DNA of 21,454 bases from Alphaproteobacteria bacterium (lineage in GTDB: Bacteria; Pseudomonadota; Alphaproteobacteria; Sphingomonadales; Emcibacteraceae), in the NCBI GenBank assembly GCA_002401545.1, contig NVTJ01000040.1, positions 1-21,454 of the forward strand, in the 5' to 3' direction. A program made the translations under genes and the position numbers. The first letter of the stretch is position 1. Each line of letters begins with the position of its first letter. Under the pieces are notes generated by a model that made no database searches, was not told where the DNA came from, and saw only the letters and a list, made by a program, of their open reading frames with translations. Positions 1-7,425 of this stretch are shown here, piece after piece.

Positions 1-1154
1 TTGTGGAAATAGCCGCTCATGACATTTGCGCCGCGCACCAGCAGTTCATTATCTTGCCCCAGTCGCATTTCAACGCCGGGTATCGGGAAGCCAACAATGC
101 CCGGTATACGGTCCATGCTGAAGCCGGTCAGGGTGCAGCATGGGGATGTTTCGGTCAGGCCCCAGGATTCCACCACCGGGATTTTATGCTGGCGGAAAAC
201 ATCAGACGTACTCAGCGGCAAAGGGGCTGCCGCCGTGAAGACGAATTTAAGATCATCATGAAAGAATGATTTTTCAGCAGCCTCAGAGGTAAGCACCTTG
301 CTGACAATCCCCTGATAGATCACGGGCACGCTGAAATAGGCATGGGGTTTGATTTCGGCAAAATTCTCCAGCAGGCGGTCAATATCCTTGCCAAAGCTGT
401 CATCAATGGCGAGGCAGCCCCCGGAATGAAGCGCAAAAAAACGTTCGAACAGCCCGCCAAAACTATGGTGCCAGGGCAGGTAGCATAAAAACCGCATGCC
501 CGGCTCCGGCTGCCACATGATCTGCAGGGCTTTCTGTTGGCTCATGATGTTGGAATGATGAAGCTGAACCCCTTTGGGAAAGCCACTGGTGCCAGAGGTA
601 TACATGATCATGGCGAGCGCGGAGGCGGGCACAGAGCGGAAAAGATACTCGATTTCAGCTATTTTTTCTGAGGTGAGTTTCTGATCCAGAATGTCATCAA
701 ACTCAGGGGATGAGATAAAAAGCAATCTATCGGGCAGACAATCTGCCTTTAACGATAAAATCTTTTGCTCATTATCGCTGATGAGCATACTGACCTCTGA
801 AAAATTAATCAGTTCTTCCATCAATTCGTTGGGATATTTGGTAAAAATGGGCACACAAACCAGCCCGCAACTCATGACCGCCATTTCACAGACCAGCCTG
901 CGATAGCTGTTGCCGCCAATGAAGCATATCCTGTTCAGACTGTCGTCCTGTGGGTCAAGGCCGCTATTTAACAAATAGGCAGACAGGGAAATAATATCAC
1001 CGGTTAACTGCTGCCATGACCAATAGTGATATTTACTGCCCACACGCTCAGCAAAAGCCGGGGCATCATGATAGGCCTCCCGGTTGTTAAGGAACATGGT
1101 GCCAACATTGGGGGTATATTCTCCCAGCTCTCTGTCAGATTTTAATATGTTCAT
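1..1154 (-). CDS. AMP-dependent acyl-CoA ligase (long-chain fatty-acid-CoA ligase-like), 3' end outside window
   Basis: Predicted to activate a carboxylic acid to its CoA thioester through an acyl-adenylate. The 384 residues present read without interruption from ATG at 1154. The P-loop signature YTSGTSGFPKG is at residues 185-195, followed by a FLCYLPWHHSFGG segment, the ESWGLTET adenine-binding motif and GANVMSGYFH at the window edge. The C-terminal lid domain is cut off; long members of the family are about 600 residues. The N-terminus (an NREAY...AFAER segment before the core) resembles long-chain ligases more than acetyl-CoA synthetases, but the substrate cannot be read from sequence. 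It follows the TetR gene by 18 bp and is the last visible gene of the operon starting near 3636. An AAAGAG element just upstream is a plausible ribosome site. In context it probably makes the CoA ester that the upstream hydratase and dehydrogenase work on. Confidence 0.9.
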   Translation of the reverse strand, partial: MNILKSDRELGEYTPNVGTMFLNNREAYHDAPAFAERVGSKYHYWSWQQLTGDIISLSAYLLNSGLDPQDDSLNRICFIGGNSYRRLVCEMAVMSCGLVCVPIFTKYPNELMEELINFSEVSMLISDNEQKILSLKADCLPDRLLFISSPEFDDILDQKLTSEKIAEIEYLFRSVPASALAMIMYTSGTSGFPKGVQLHHSNIMSQQKALQIMWQPEPGMRFLCYLPWHHSFGGLFERFFALHSGGCLAIDDSFGKDIDRLLENFAEIKPHAYFSVPVIYQGIVSKVLTSEAAEKSFFHDDLKFVFTAAAPLPLSTSDVFRQHKIPVVESWGLTETSPCCTLTGFSMDRIPGIVGFPIPGVEMRLGQDNELLVRGANVMSGYFH

Positions 1155-1172
1155 AACGGTCTCTTTCTGTAT

Positions 1173-1781
1173 TTATTCTGTGCCGCAACAACCCTTTGTG
1201 AAGGTGTGGAAAATATCCTTTGCAATGTCTTTGGCGGTGCCGTGGTTTTTTGCTGAATACCAGCCGAATATCCAGTTCATCATGCCGTATAACAGATAGG
1301 TTTTACGGTTGATGCTTTGAGCGGAATGGTTGGTTCCGCTTTGGCTATCCATATAATCTCCCACAATATTCTGGGCCAACCGAGTGTATTCCTGTTTCAG
1401 TTTCCACAGTGTCTGGCTGCGCTGTTCATTCATTTCCATTGTACCGGATGTCATAATCCGCATTTCACTCAAATGATCTATGAAATAGGTCACATGATTG
1501 TGGATCAGCCCTGACAACCGTTCCTGCGGTGTCAAATCCCGTTGCAGCAGGTCGCCTGACATTGCCAGAAGCGAGGTAAAGCCGCGCTGATTGATCAGGA
1601 ACAGCAGCTCTTCCTTATTGCTGAAATAATGATACAGACCGGAGAGGCTGCGGCCGGTGACCTGTGCCAGACCCCGCATGGAGGTACCGTGATAACCAAG
1701 ATGCGCCATGAGCTGGGCGGATTTATCCAATATTTCGTCCAGACCGGTCAGGCGTTTATTGATGACAGCTTGATCACTCAT
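1173..1781 (-). CDS. TetR/AcrR-family transcriptional regulator
   Basis: A 202-residue repressor-type protein. The N-terminal helix-turn-helix is clear at about residues 33-55 (TSMRGLAQVTGRSLSGLYHY followed by FSNKEELL), the classic TetR pattern ending in YxYFxxKEEL. The remaining 140 residues are a helical ligand-binding domain with no recognisable specificity, ending in a Cys-Cys pair. The start codon directly abuts the hydratase stop (TGA then ATG) and has no convincing ribosome site of its own, so translation is probably coupled. Lying third in a CoA-thioester operon, it is probably an autoregulator that senses an acyl-CoA intermediate. The inverted repeat at 3665-3678 in front of the operon is the likely operator. 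The family call is secure; ligand and target are inference. Confidence 0.93.
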   Translation of the reverse strand: MSDQAVINKRLTGLDEILDKSAQLMAHLGYHGTSMRGLAQVTGRSLSGLYHYFSNKEELLFLINQRGFTSLLAMSGDLLQRDLTPQERLSGLIHNHVTYFIDHLSEMRIMTSGTMEMNEQRSQTLWKLKQEYTRLAQNIVGDYMDSQSGTNHSAQSINRKTYLLYGMMNWIFGWYSAKNHGTAKDIAKDIFHTFTKGCCGTE

Positions 1782-2558
1782 TCAGTTATTTTTCCATTCC
1801 GGAGCGCGTTTTTCGAGGAAAGAGCCTATGCCCTCATTGGCATCGTGACTTTTCATCAATTCATCAAGATACAGCCGTTCCAGATCGCCGATATACTGAC
1901 GGTAAACAGAGTTGATGCTCATGCGTACGGCCCGGTTGGCAAAACGCAGGCTGCTGGCGCTGCGGGGCAGAATATTTTTCTCAATATAGCTGTTAATCAG
2001 GGGATCAAGGTCTTTCCGGGGGGCAATCTGATTGATCAGGCCGCTGTCCTTCATTTCCTGTGCGGTTAATTTGGCCCCGGTCAGCAACATATGTGACGCC
2101 GTGACACCATTTCCAAGAAAGGGCAGCAGGGCCGCTGCAACGGGGGGAAAGACCCCAAGCTGAATTTCCGGCACTGCATATTTAGATTTTTCGTCAGCAA
2201 AAATAAGTCCGCAGACAATGGCAAGCTCCAACCCGCCGCCAAGACAGAAGCCTGATACATTGGCCAGAGTAGGCACCGGATGGGATAGAATATCGCCGCA
2301 CATAAGATGAAATCCCGGCAGCATATTATCTACCTCAGCAGCCGTATGTTCTTCCACGCTGGCACCAAAGCAGAAATGATCACCTTCTCCTTTAAAGATG
2401 AGCATCTTTCTGTCCTGATTACAGAGGTCATCTTTCAGAAAAGCCCTGATTTCCGCCATCATCGCCGCACTCAGGATATTGGCCGGGGCATCATTCAGAA
2501 TAATTTCAGCCACCTGATCATCATATTTTTCATTTATTTCAATTGTTTGAAAGGTCAT
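1782..2558 (-). CDS. Crotonase-family hydratase, cyclohexa-1,5-dienecarbonyl-CoA hydratase (Dch)-like
   Basis: A 258-residue enoyl-CoA hydratase/isomerase-fold protein. The two oxyanion-hole segments are FGASVEEH (residues 64-71) and GFCLGGGLEL (103-112). Both glutamates expected in hydratases are present: E111 in GGGLEL and E131 in PEIQLG. The FGASVEEH block in place of the usual AGAD-type loop, PEIQLGVFPP, SASSLRFA and the LYLDELMKSHDANEG tail match my memory of Dch. Dch adds water to cyclohexa-1,5-diene-1-carbonyl-CoA after benzoyl-CoA ring reduction. The length fits Dch. The gene starts 7 bp after the alcohol dehydrogenase stop, with an AGGAGT site inside the end of that gene, and runs straight into the TetR gene. 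The fold is certain. The Dch-like specificity rests on remembered motifs plus the Had-like partner; a general enoyl-CoA hydratase remains possible. Confidence 0.88.
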   Translation of the reverse strand: MTFQTIEINEKYDDQVAEIILNDAPANILSAAMMAEIRAFLKDDLCNQDRKMLIFKGEGDHFCFGASVEEHTAAEVDNMLPGFHLMCGDILSHPVPTLANVSGFCLGGGLELAIVCGLIFADEKSKYAVPEIQLGVFPPVAAALLPFLGNGVTASHMLLTGAKLTAQEMKDSGLINQIAPRKDLDPLINSYIEKNILPRSASSLRFANRAVRMSINSVYRQYIGDLERLYLDELMKSHDANEGIGSFLEKRAPEWKNN

Positions 2559-2565
2559 CTTAAAG

Positions 2566-3636
2566 TTACTCCTGATCTGGGATCATTATGGCGCGGCGGC
2601 TGAGTTTATGGGCGTTGGCCAGTTTGATAACCTCATTAAGCCGGGATAGTGGATATTCCACAATATTATCCTGCAGGTTGATACTGCCATCCAGTACGCC
2701 TTTAACCACGGGCGGGTAATATTTAGGACTGCATCCCCAGTTGCCAAACAGGTCCGCATCAAAGGCCATGACATTGCTTAGGCGAAGTTCAAGCTTATTC
2801 ATGGTAAAGCCGATAATGCCAAGGGTGCTGGCAAAAGTCAGCAGAGCAAAAGCCACATACTGGCCCGCAGTAGAGCCACTGGTTTCAAATATTTTCCACT
2901 GGTATTTTGGCAGATTATTTTCTTTGACCAATGAACGGACAGCTTTTTTGATTTCGCGCACGTCCATGCCAGCAGTGCAGATACCATAATCCGCCCCCTG
3001 TTGTCTGACAGCCTTGATTTTAGCCTCATCAATATCAAGGGCGATCACGGTGGCCCCGGCATTATGGACATGCTGGGCCATATATAACCCAACCCCGCCC
3101 GTACCGATAACGATGGCAAGGTCGCCTTCTTTCAGGCCGCTGCGGATCATGGATTGATAGGGGGTGGTGATGGCATCTGCGATTACCGACAGTTCGTGAA
3201 GTTTAAACCTGCCAAGATCATCATCAAGTTCGCACAGGAAACGGGCAGGAACCACAATGTGGCTGGCAAAACCGCCATGAAAATCATTGCCGGGCATCAG
3301 TTGATGCTGACAGATATTATCACGGCCCGCCTTGCAGAGTTCACATTCACCGCAGGGCAGGACTGCCGGTATGATGACCTGTTTCCCCAAAATATTTTGG
3401 TAATTTTCGCCTGCGGCCACGACGGTACCGCTGATCTCATGGCCCAGAATGAGCGGAAGATCGTGTTTGGTGCCGACGGCACCTGATATAAAACCAAGAT
3501 CCGTATGACAGACACCACAGCCAGCGACTTTGACCACCACATCGCCATCGGAAATATCCTCAATGACAAAAGAACGTCTTTCCAGCGGCTGATCTGGCTT
3601 AATGAAAAACATTCCCCATGCTTCAATTGATGGCAT
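2566..3636 (-). CDS. Zinc-dependent alcohol dehydrogenase, 6-hydroxycyclohex-1-ene-1-carbonyl-CoA dehydrogenase (Had)-like
   Basis: A medium-chain zinc dehydrogenase of 356 residues. Numbered from the chosen start, the catalytic zinc ligands are C43 in CGVCHTDLG and H66 in GHE. A structural-zinc lobe follows with C95, C98, C101 and C109. The Rossmann nucleotide loop GTGGVG is near residue 180. MPGNDFHGGFASHIVVP, ADAITTPYQ, WKIFETSGSTAGQ and LSNVMAFDADLFGNWGC are like the Had enzyme of anaerobic aromatic degradation, which oxidises 6-hydroxycyclohex-1-ene-1-carbonyl-CoA with NAD. Two adjacent ATGs exist at 3639 and 3636. The AGGAG at 3643-3647 leaves only 3 nt before the first but 6 nt before the second, so 3636 is preferred. 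It is the first gene of the operon and directly precedes the Dch-like hydratase. The exact substrate is inferred. Confidence 0.88.
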   Translation of the reverse strand: MPSIEAWGMFFIKPDQPLERRSFVIEDISDGDVVVKVAGCGVCHTDLGFISGAVGTKHDLPLILGHEISGTVVAAGENYQNILGKQVIIPAVLPCGECELCKAGRDNICQHQLMPGNDFHGGFASHIVVPARFLCELDDDLGRFKLHELSVIADAITTPYQSMIRSGLKEGDLAIVIGTGGVGLYMAQHVHNAGATVIALDIDEAKIKAVRQQGADYGICTAGMDVREIKKAVRSLVKENNLPKYQWKIFETSGSTAGQYVAFALLTFASTLGIIGFTMNKLELRLSNVMAFDADLFGNWGCSPKYYPPVVKGVLDGSINLQDNIVEYPLSRLNEVIKLANAHKLSRRAIMIPDQE

Positions 3637-3664
3637 CATATTCTCCTGTAACGTATAAATTATC

Positions 3665-3678
3665 CGAACGACCGTTCG
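3665..3678. promoter_or_regulatory. Probable TetR-type operator in front of the catabolic operon
   Basis: Perfect inverted repeat CGAACG-AC-CGTTCG (6-bp arms, 2-bp spacer), typical of TetR-family operators. It lies 29 bp upstream of the dehydrogenase start. Read on the minus strand, it sits between a possible -35 (TTAACG) and AT-rich -10 candidates, so a bound repressor would block the promoter. The natural ligand is the TetR encoded third in the same operon. Confidence 0.6.
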
Positions 3679-3851
3679 TTAATTTAATAAAAAACGAGGT
3701 TTTTTGCAATCTATAATTTACAAGGACACCATAGATAACCCAGTAAAACAGCCACTTTTAAGAGGAAAGATTAACATATAAAATATAAGGGGAATTATGA
3801 ATTAAGTGAATAATGTTAACAGTTTCGGCAAAAAAAATAACTGGATACGAG

Positions 3852-3865
3852 CCCGTTATAACGGG
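3852..3865. repeat. Perfect 14-bp palindrome
   Basis: CCCGTTATAACGGG is exactly self-complementary and is a GC-capped island in AT-rich DNA, about 218 bp upstream of the small TPR-like gene. A dimeric DNA-binding protein could use it, but no adjacent regulator claims it. The flanking bases do not extend the symmetry. Confidence 0.5.
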
Positions 3866-4082
3866 GGTATTAAAGAAGTTAATAGAAATATCATGGTAAA
3901 TATTTTTATGGGAAAACGGTTTTTTATTCACTCCCAGAGCAATAAATACTATATAGAAGCGCTTGTGATTCTATTTTTAAACAAAATTTTGATATCATTA
4001 AACAGCTATAAAGATTTGCCTGTTAAGGTGAAAAAATGAAGCAAAATTCATTGGGAAACTGTAAATAGTCAGGTAAAAAAAT

Positions 4083-4430
4083 ATGGAATTAAAACATTAT
4101 ATTGAGATGTTGTTTTTAGTGGTATTGCTGTCCTTTGGAACCGTTCAGCAAGCCTTGTCCAATGATTATTCTGAAGAGATCAAGATTGCTGATCGCAAAG
4201 TAATTCTTGCACAGTATGAAGAAGCGAAAGAAATTTATCAAAATATTATCAGTTCTGCTGATTTTTCTGTTGTTGAGGCCTATGCCTATTACAAACTGGG
4301 TTCTCTTTATAAGAAACAGAATGAGCCTTTAAAGGCAAAAGAAGAATATGAAAAGGGGCTTTTGTCATTGAAAAAATGTGGCAAGACCAATCACCAAATC
4401 GGAAAATACCTGGCACGGGCATTACTTTAG
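4083..4430 (+). CDS. Small secreted TPR-like protein
   Basis: A 115-residue protein with an N-terminal hydrophobic segment (about residues 8-25, LFLVVLLSFGTVQQALS) that looks like a signal peptide cleaved before NDYSEE. The mature part is two amphipathic helical pairs. Residues 66-95 (AYAYYKLGSLYKKQNEPLKA then KEEYEKGL) have the A-x-x-x-LG-x-x-Y and A-x-x-x-Y spacing of a tetratricopeptide repeat. A weaker copy precedes it (QYEEAKEIYQNII). One or two TPR units suggest a periplasmic binding or scaffold role, but no specific function can be named. An AGG lies 8 nt before the ATG. The gene stands alone, AT-rich like its upstream DNA, and is followed by a strong terminator. It is probably a lineage-specific gene. 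Confidence 0.65.
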   Translation: MELKHYIEMLFLVVLLSFGTVQQALSNDYSEEIKIADRKVILAQYEEAKEIYQNIISSADFSVVEAYAYYKLGSLYKKQNEPLKAKEEYEKGLLSLKKCGKTNHQIGKYLARALL

Positions 4431-4531
4431 AGTCCGTTAACTATGTTCACAAATCAGTGATCAACTGTTGATTTGCAAGTGATGAGGGCAGGAGATAGAG
4501 TAACAATATTACATAGTTCCTCCCCTCGACT

Positions 4532-4562
4532 TGGTCAGCCTTCGTGCTGACCATTTTTTTTT
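4532..4562 (+). terminator. Rho-independent terminator
   Basis: An 8-bp stem (TGGTCAGC / GCTGACCA, 4532-4539 and 4546-4553) with a CTTCGT loop is followed by nine T residues. It ends transcripts from the small TPR-like gene, 102 bp after its stop. On the other strand there is no T tract, so it does not serve ilvD. Confidence 0.9.
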
Positions 4563-4576
4563 GCCTGCTCGTCACA

Positions 4577-6424
4577 TCACCTGTCCCATTGGGAAATATC
4601 ACGTACTGCGCCCCTGTCGGCGGAGCTGACCATAAGGCCGTAAGCCCTAAGGGCCTTGGATATTTTGCGCTTGCGCGGTACCGACGGTTTCCAGCCGTCT
4701 TTGCCCTTTGCAGTCATTATCAGACGGCGTTCAGCAAGCTCTTTGTCTGAAAGCTGAAGGCCAATGATCCGGTTCGGAATATCAATGGTAATTTTATCGC
4801 CATTTTCAATCAGGGCAATAGCCCCGCCTGATGCTGCCTCCGGCGAGACATGGCCTATGCTGAGGCCCGACGTACCGCCGGAAAAGCGGCCATCTGTGAC
4901 AAGGGCGCATTTTTTGCCAAGCCCCATGGCTTTCAGATATGATGTGGGATAGAGCATTTCCTGCATACCGGGGCCACCCTTTGGCCCCTCATAGCGTATG
5001 ATGATCACATCGCCAGCCTGCACCTCACCCGTGGTAATGCCTTTTACGGCATCATCCTGACTTTCATATATGCGGGCCGGGCCGGTGAAGGTTAAATTCG
5101 TCCTGTGAACACCTGCGGTTTTCACGATGCAGCCATCCGGGGCGATATTGCCTTTCAGGATGGCCAGGCCCCCGTCTTTGCTATAGGCATTTTCGATGGT
5201 ACGTATGCAGCCTTCTTCCCGGTCAAGGTCAAGGCTGATATAATGCTTGTTCTGGGAAAAAGCTTCCGTTGTTCTGACCCCGCCCGGTGCGGCTTTAAAG
5301 AATTCCTGAATATCTTCCGTGGGGTGGCGGTTAATGTCGTATTTTTCAATAACTTCCGCAAGTGTGCCGCCGTGGGCAGTAACGCAGCCCCGGTTCAGTA
5401 AATCGCCCTTGTCCAGTTCACCCAGAATGGCCATGATGCCACCGGCGCGGTGAACATCCTCCATATGATACAGCTGCGAAGCCGGGGCAAGCTTGCAAAT
5501 GTTAGGCACCTGTCTCGACAGCCGGTCAATATCATCCATGGTGAAGGCAATTTCGCCCTCCTGCGCTGCGGCCAGCAGGTGAAGCACGGTATTGGTGGAG
5601 CCCCCCATGGCAATATCCAGCGTTATCGCATTTTCAAAGGCGGCAAAGGTGGCGATGGCACGGGGCAGGACTGAACTATCGTCATTTTCGTAATAAGCTA
5701 TGGTGTTTCTGGTGATGGTTCTCGCCGCTTTAAGAAATAAAGCCTTCCTGCCGGCATGGGTCGCCAGCAGAGTGCCGTTGCCGGGCAGGGACAGACCCAA
5801 TACCTCGGTCAGGCAATTCATGCTGTTGGCGGTAAACATGCCGGAACAGGACCCGCAGGTAGGGCAGGCGGAGCGTTCGACCTGTTCCACGGTCTCATCG
5901 CTGACATTGGGGTCAACACCCATGATAATGGCATCTACAAGATCCAGCTTGTGATTGACTATTTCCGTCTTGCCTGCCTCCATCGGGCCGCCGGACACGA
6001 ATATGGCCGGAATATTCAACCGCAATGCTGCCATTAACATGCCGGGGGTGATCTTGTCACAGTTGGATATGCAGATCATGGCATCGGCGCAATGGGCCTC
6101 GACCATATATTCCACACTGTCGGCGATAATTTCCCGGCTGGGCAGGGAATAGAGCATACCGTCATGGCCCATGGCAATGCCGTCATCCACGGCAATGGTA
6201 TTGAACTCCTTGGCAATGCCGCCATGTTTTTCAATTTCCCGTGCCACCATTTGACCGATGTCTTTCAGGTGAACGTGACCGGGCACGAATTGGGTAAAGC
6301 TGTTGACAACGGCGATGATTGGTTTGCCAAAGTCTTCATCCTTGACACCCGTGGCCCGCCAAAGGGCGCGGGCGCCTGCCATATTGCGGCCATGGGTGGA
6401 GGTTTTTGAGCGATATTGCGGCAT
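4577..6424 (-). CDS. ilvD: Dihydroxy-acid dehydratase
   Basis: Converts 2,3-dihydroxy-isovalerate or 2,3-dihydroxy-3-methylvalerate to the 2-oxo acids in valine, leucine and isoleucine synthesis; cytoplasmic. The protein is 615 residues from the chosen start and nearly collinear with the Escherichia coli enzyme, beginning MPQYRSKTSTHGRNMAGARA. Iron-sulfur ligands are visible: C122 in CISNCDKITPGM, with K124 of the magnesium site, and the cysteine cluster CPTCGSCSGMF near 187-195. The NSFTQFVPGHVHL segment lacks the extra cysteine of the plant-type [2Fe-2S] class, so an oxygen-sensitive [4Fe-4S] cluster is expected. An in-frame ATG three codons upstream (6433) is possible, but the AAGG ribosome site overlaps it and suits 6424. 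It is transcribed alone and divergently from the gene at 6613. Confidence 0.97.
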   Translation of the reverse strand: MPQYRSKTSTHGRNMAGARALWRATGVKDEDFGKPIIAVVNSFTQFVPGHVHLKDIGQMVAREIEKHGGIAKEFNTIAVDDGIAMGHDGMLYSLPSREIIADSVEYMVEAHCADAMICISNCDKITPGMLMAALRLNIPAIFVSGGPMEAGKTEIVNHKLDLVDAIIMGVDPNVSDETVEQVERSACPTCGSCSGMFTANSMNCLTEVLGLSLPGNGTLLATHAGRKALFLKAARTITRNTIAYYENDDSSVLPRAIATFAAFENAITLDIAMGGSTNTVLHLLAAAQEGEIAFTMDDIDRLSRQVPNICKLAPASQLYHMEDVHRAGGIMAILGELDKGDLLNRGCVTAHGGTLAEVIEKYDINRHPTEDIQEFFKAAPGGVRTTEAFSQNKHYISLDLDREEGCIRTIENAYSKDGGLAILKGNIAPDGCIVKTAGVHRTNLTFTGPARIYESQDDAVKGITTGEVQAGDVIIIRYEGPKGGPGMQEMLYPTSYLKAMGLGKKCALVTDGRFSGGTSGLSIGHVSPEAASGGAIALIENGDKITIDIPNRIIGLQLSDKELAERRLIMTAKGKDGWKPSVPRKRKISKALRAYGLMVSSADRGAVRDISQWDR

Positions 6425-6612
6425 AGGTAACATCCTTGGGCAACAGGTTACTATTGCGAGCTGTAATGATTATACGTCATATGAGAGTATAAATATCATT
6501 TTCCTGTAAATTGTCGATATTTTATTAAAGAATAAAAACGTGGCAAATTCGGCAAGAGCTATTTACACTGACTTTTATATTCAGGCGGCCAGAAAATAAA
6601 GAGGAATGTGCA

Positions 6613-7131
6613 ATGATCAAAAAGGCTGTGATTTTTCCCATTTTTTTTGCTTGTGTTGTCGCTAATTCGGCCCGGGCGGATCAACTCCAGTCCTTTATGG
6701 TTTGCGCCAATATTACAGAGGATATCAAACGGCTGGCCTGTTTTGATGGTGCCTCCAAAAAAATGCCTGAGCCAGCAACCGGGGTTGCGGCTGTTGCAGA
6801 ACCCCAAGCCGTCAGGGAAAAACAAATAGCTGATTTCGGCAAGAAACAATTACGCAAGTCCCCGGTAAAAGAAGTCAGGAAAGCACAAAAGAAAGAAGAC
6901 GATAAGGGTCTGAAGGCCATAAAGCTAACGGTGGTGGATGTGGCCTATACGATAACCAAGAAATTTGTTCTTTTCATGGAAAATGGTCAGATATGGAAAC
7001 AGAAGGAAGATAAAAAAGTTCGTCTTCCCAAGGGGAAATTTGAAGTAGTGATTAAAAAAGGTCTGATCGGGGGATATAATATGACCATTCCGTCTAAAAG
7101 GACTTTCATCAGGGTTAAGCGGCTGAAATAG
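6613..7131 (+). CDS. Secreted protein with a VasI-like CxxI...RLxCxD motif, function unknown
   Basis: A 172-residue protein with a signal peptide (residues 1-22, ending NSARA before DQLQ). Next comes C31-A-N-I-T-E-D-I-K-R-L-A-C43-F-D, a paired-cysteine helix-loop motif seen at the mature N-terminus of many small proteobacterial periplasmic proteins, including type VI-associated VasI. The cysteines probably form a disulfide. A lysine-rich linker (about 65-100) leads to a C-terminal beta-rich module with FMENGQIWKQKE, KVRLPKGKFEVVIKKGLIGG and FIRVKRLK. The NGQ-W-(K/R)-Q and RVKR patterns recur in uncharacterised alphaproteobacterial proteins. GAGGA lies 7 nt before the ATG. No type VI genes are nearby, so a secretion role is not supported. 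A hairpin terminator follows at 7151-7189. Confidence 0.8.
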   Translation: MIKKAVIFPIFFACVVANSARADQLQSFMVCANITEDIKRLACFDGASKKMPEPATGVAAVAEPQAVREKQIADFGKKQLRKSPVKEVRKAQKKEDDKGLKAIKLTVVDVAYTITKKFVLFMENGQIWKQKEDKKVRLPKGKFEVVIKKGLIGGYNMTIPSKRTFIRVKRLK

Positions 7132-7150
7132 CTGGCGTGCTGAAATATCT

Positions 7151-7189
7151 ACACAAGGGTATATCATAATGAAATATCCTGTGTTTTTT
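7151..7189 (+). terminator. Probable rho-independent terminator
   Basis: An imperfect hairpin (ACACA-A-GGGTAT against ATATCCTGTGT, one bulged A, an 11-nt loop) is followed by six T residues. It starts 19 bp after the stop of the gene at 6613-7131. Confidence 0.6.
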
Positions 7190-7425
7190 GATCCTGTAGC
7201 TTATGCCTGATGACCCTTTTTCCCAAAATGAAACAAATAGTTAACAAACTGTAAAGAATTTGATACAGTTTTAGTGATTATTTGATTCTCTGTGTGGTGC
7301 TGAATATTCAATTCATTGAAATAAAACAATAAAATAATCTTGGCCCTCAAATTGCATCGAATTGCATCAAGTAATGCGTGAACCGCAGATTCGGTACAGA
7401 TGCTAAATACAGTAGGGATAAGAGC
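7190..7425. other. AT-rich leader region of the Sel1-type gene, with a short tandem repeat
   Basis: The 236 bp from the terminator to the next start codon hold no gene I can support. AATTGCATC occurs twice in direct tandem at 7350-7358 and 7360-7368, a 10-bp period that places both copies on the same DNA face. A TTAA-N7-TAAA sequence at 7241-7255 is one base short of the alphaproteobacterial CtrA consensus; I do not rely on it. Confidence 0.4.

Larger units (their letters stand above)
3640..4082. other. AT-rich intergenic region (443 bp) between divergent genes
   Basis: This holds the ribosome site, operator and promoter of the minus-strand operon at its left end. The rest is strongly AT-rich compared with the flanking operon and ilvD. 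A GTG-initiated frame from 3806 to 4039 would give 77 residues (starting MNNVNSFGKKNN), but it has no well-spaced ribosome site, low-complexity composition and no recognisable family. I do not call it a gene. A perfect 14-bp palindrome lies at 3852-3865. No RNA gene or mobile-element end is visible. Confidence 0.5.

Noticed and set aside
3806..4039. A 77-codon GTG-initiated frame in the AT-rich intergenic region
   Set aside because: No well-placed ribosome site, AT-driven composition rich in Asn, Lys and Ile, and no recognisable domain. Kept only as a remark in the intergenic entry.
6434..6612. Attenuator or leader peptide for ilvD
   Set aside because: No run of branched-chain amino-acid codons and no terminator-antiterminator pair is visible on the minus strand.
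7241..7255. CtrA-like site TTAA-N7-TAAA
   Set aside because: One mismatch in a very AT-rich stretch, where such matches arise by chance.
7378..7425. Upstream GTG start for the Sel1-repeat protein
   Set aside because: It would place 16 charged residues ahead of a textbook signal peptide and lacks a ribosome site. ATG 7426 is better.
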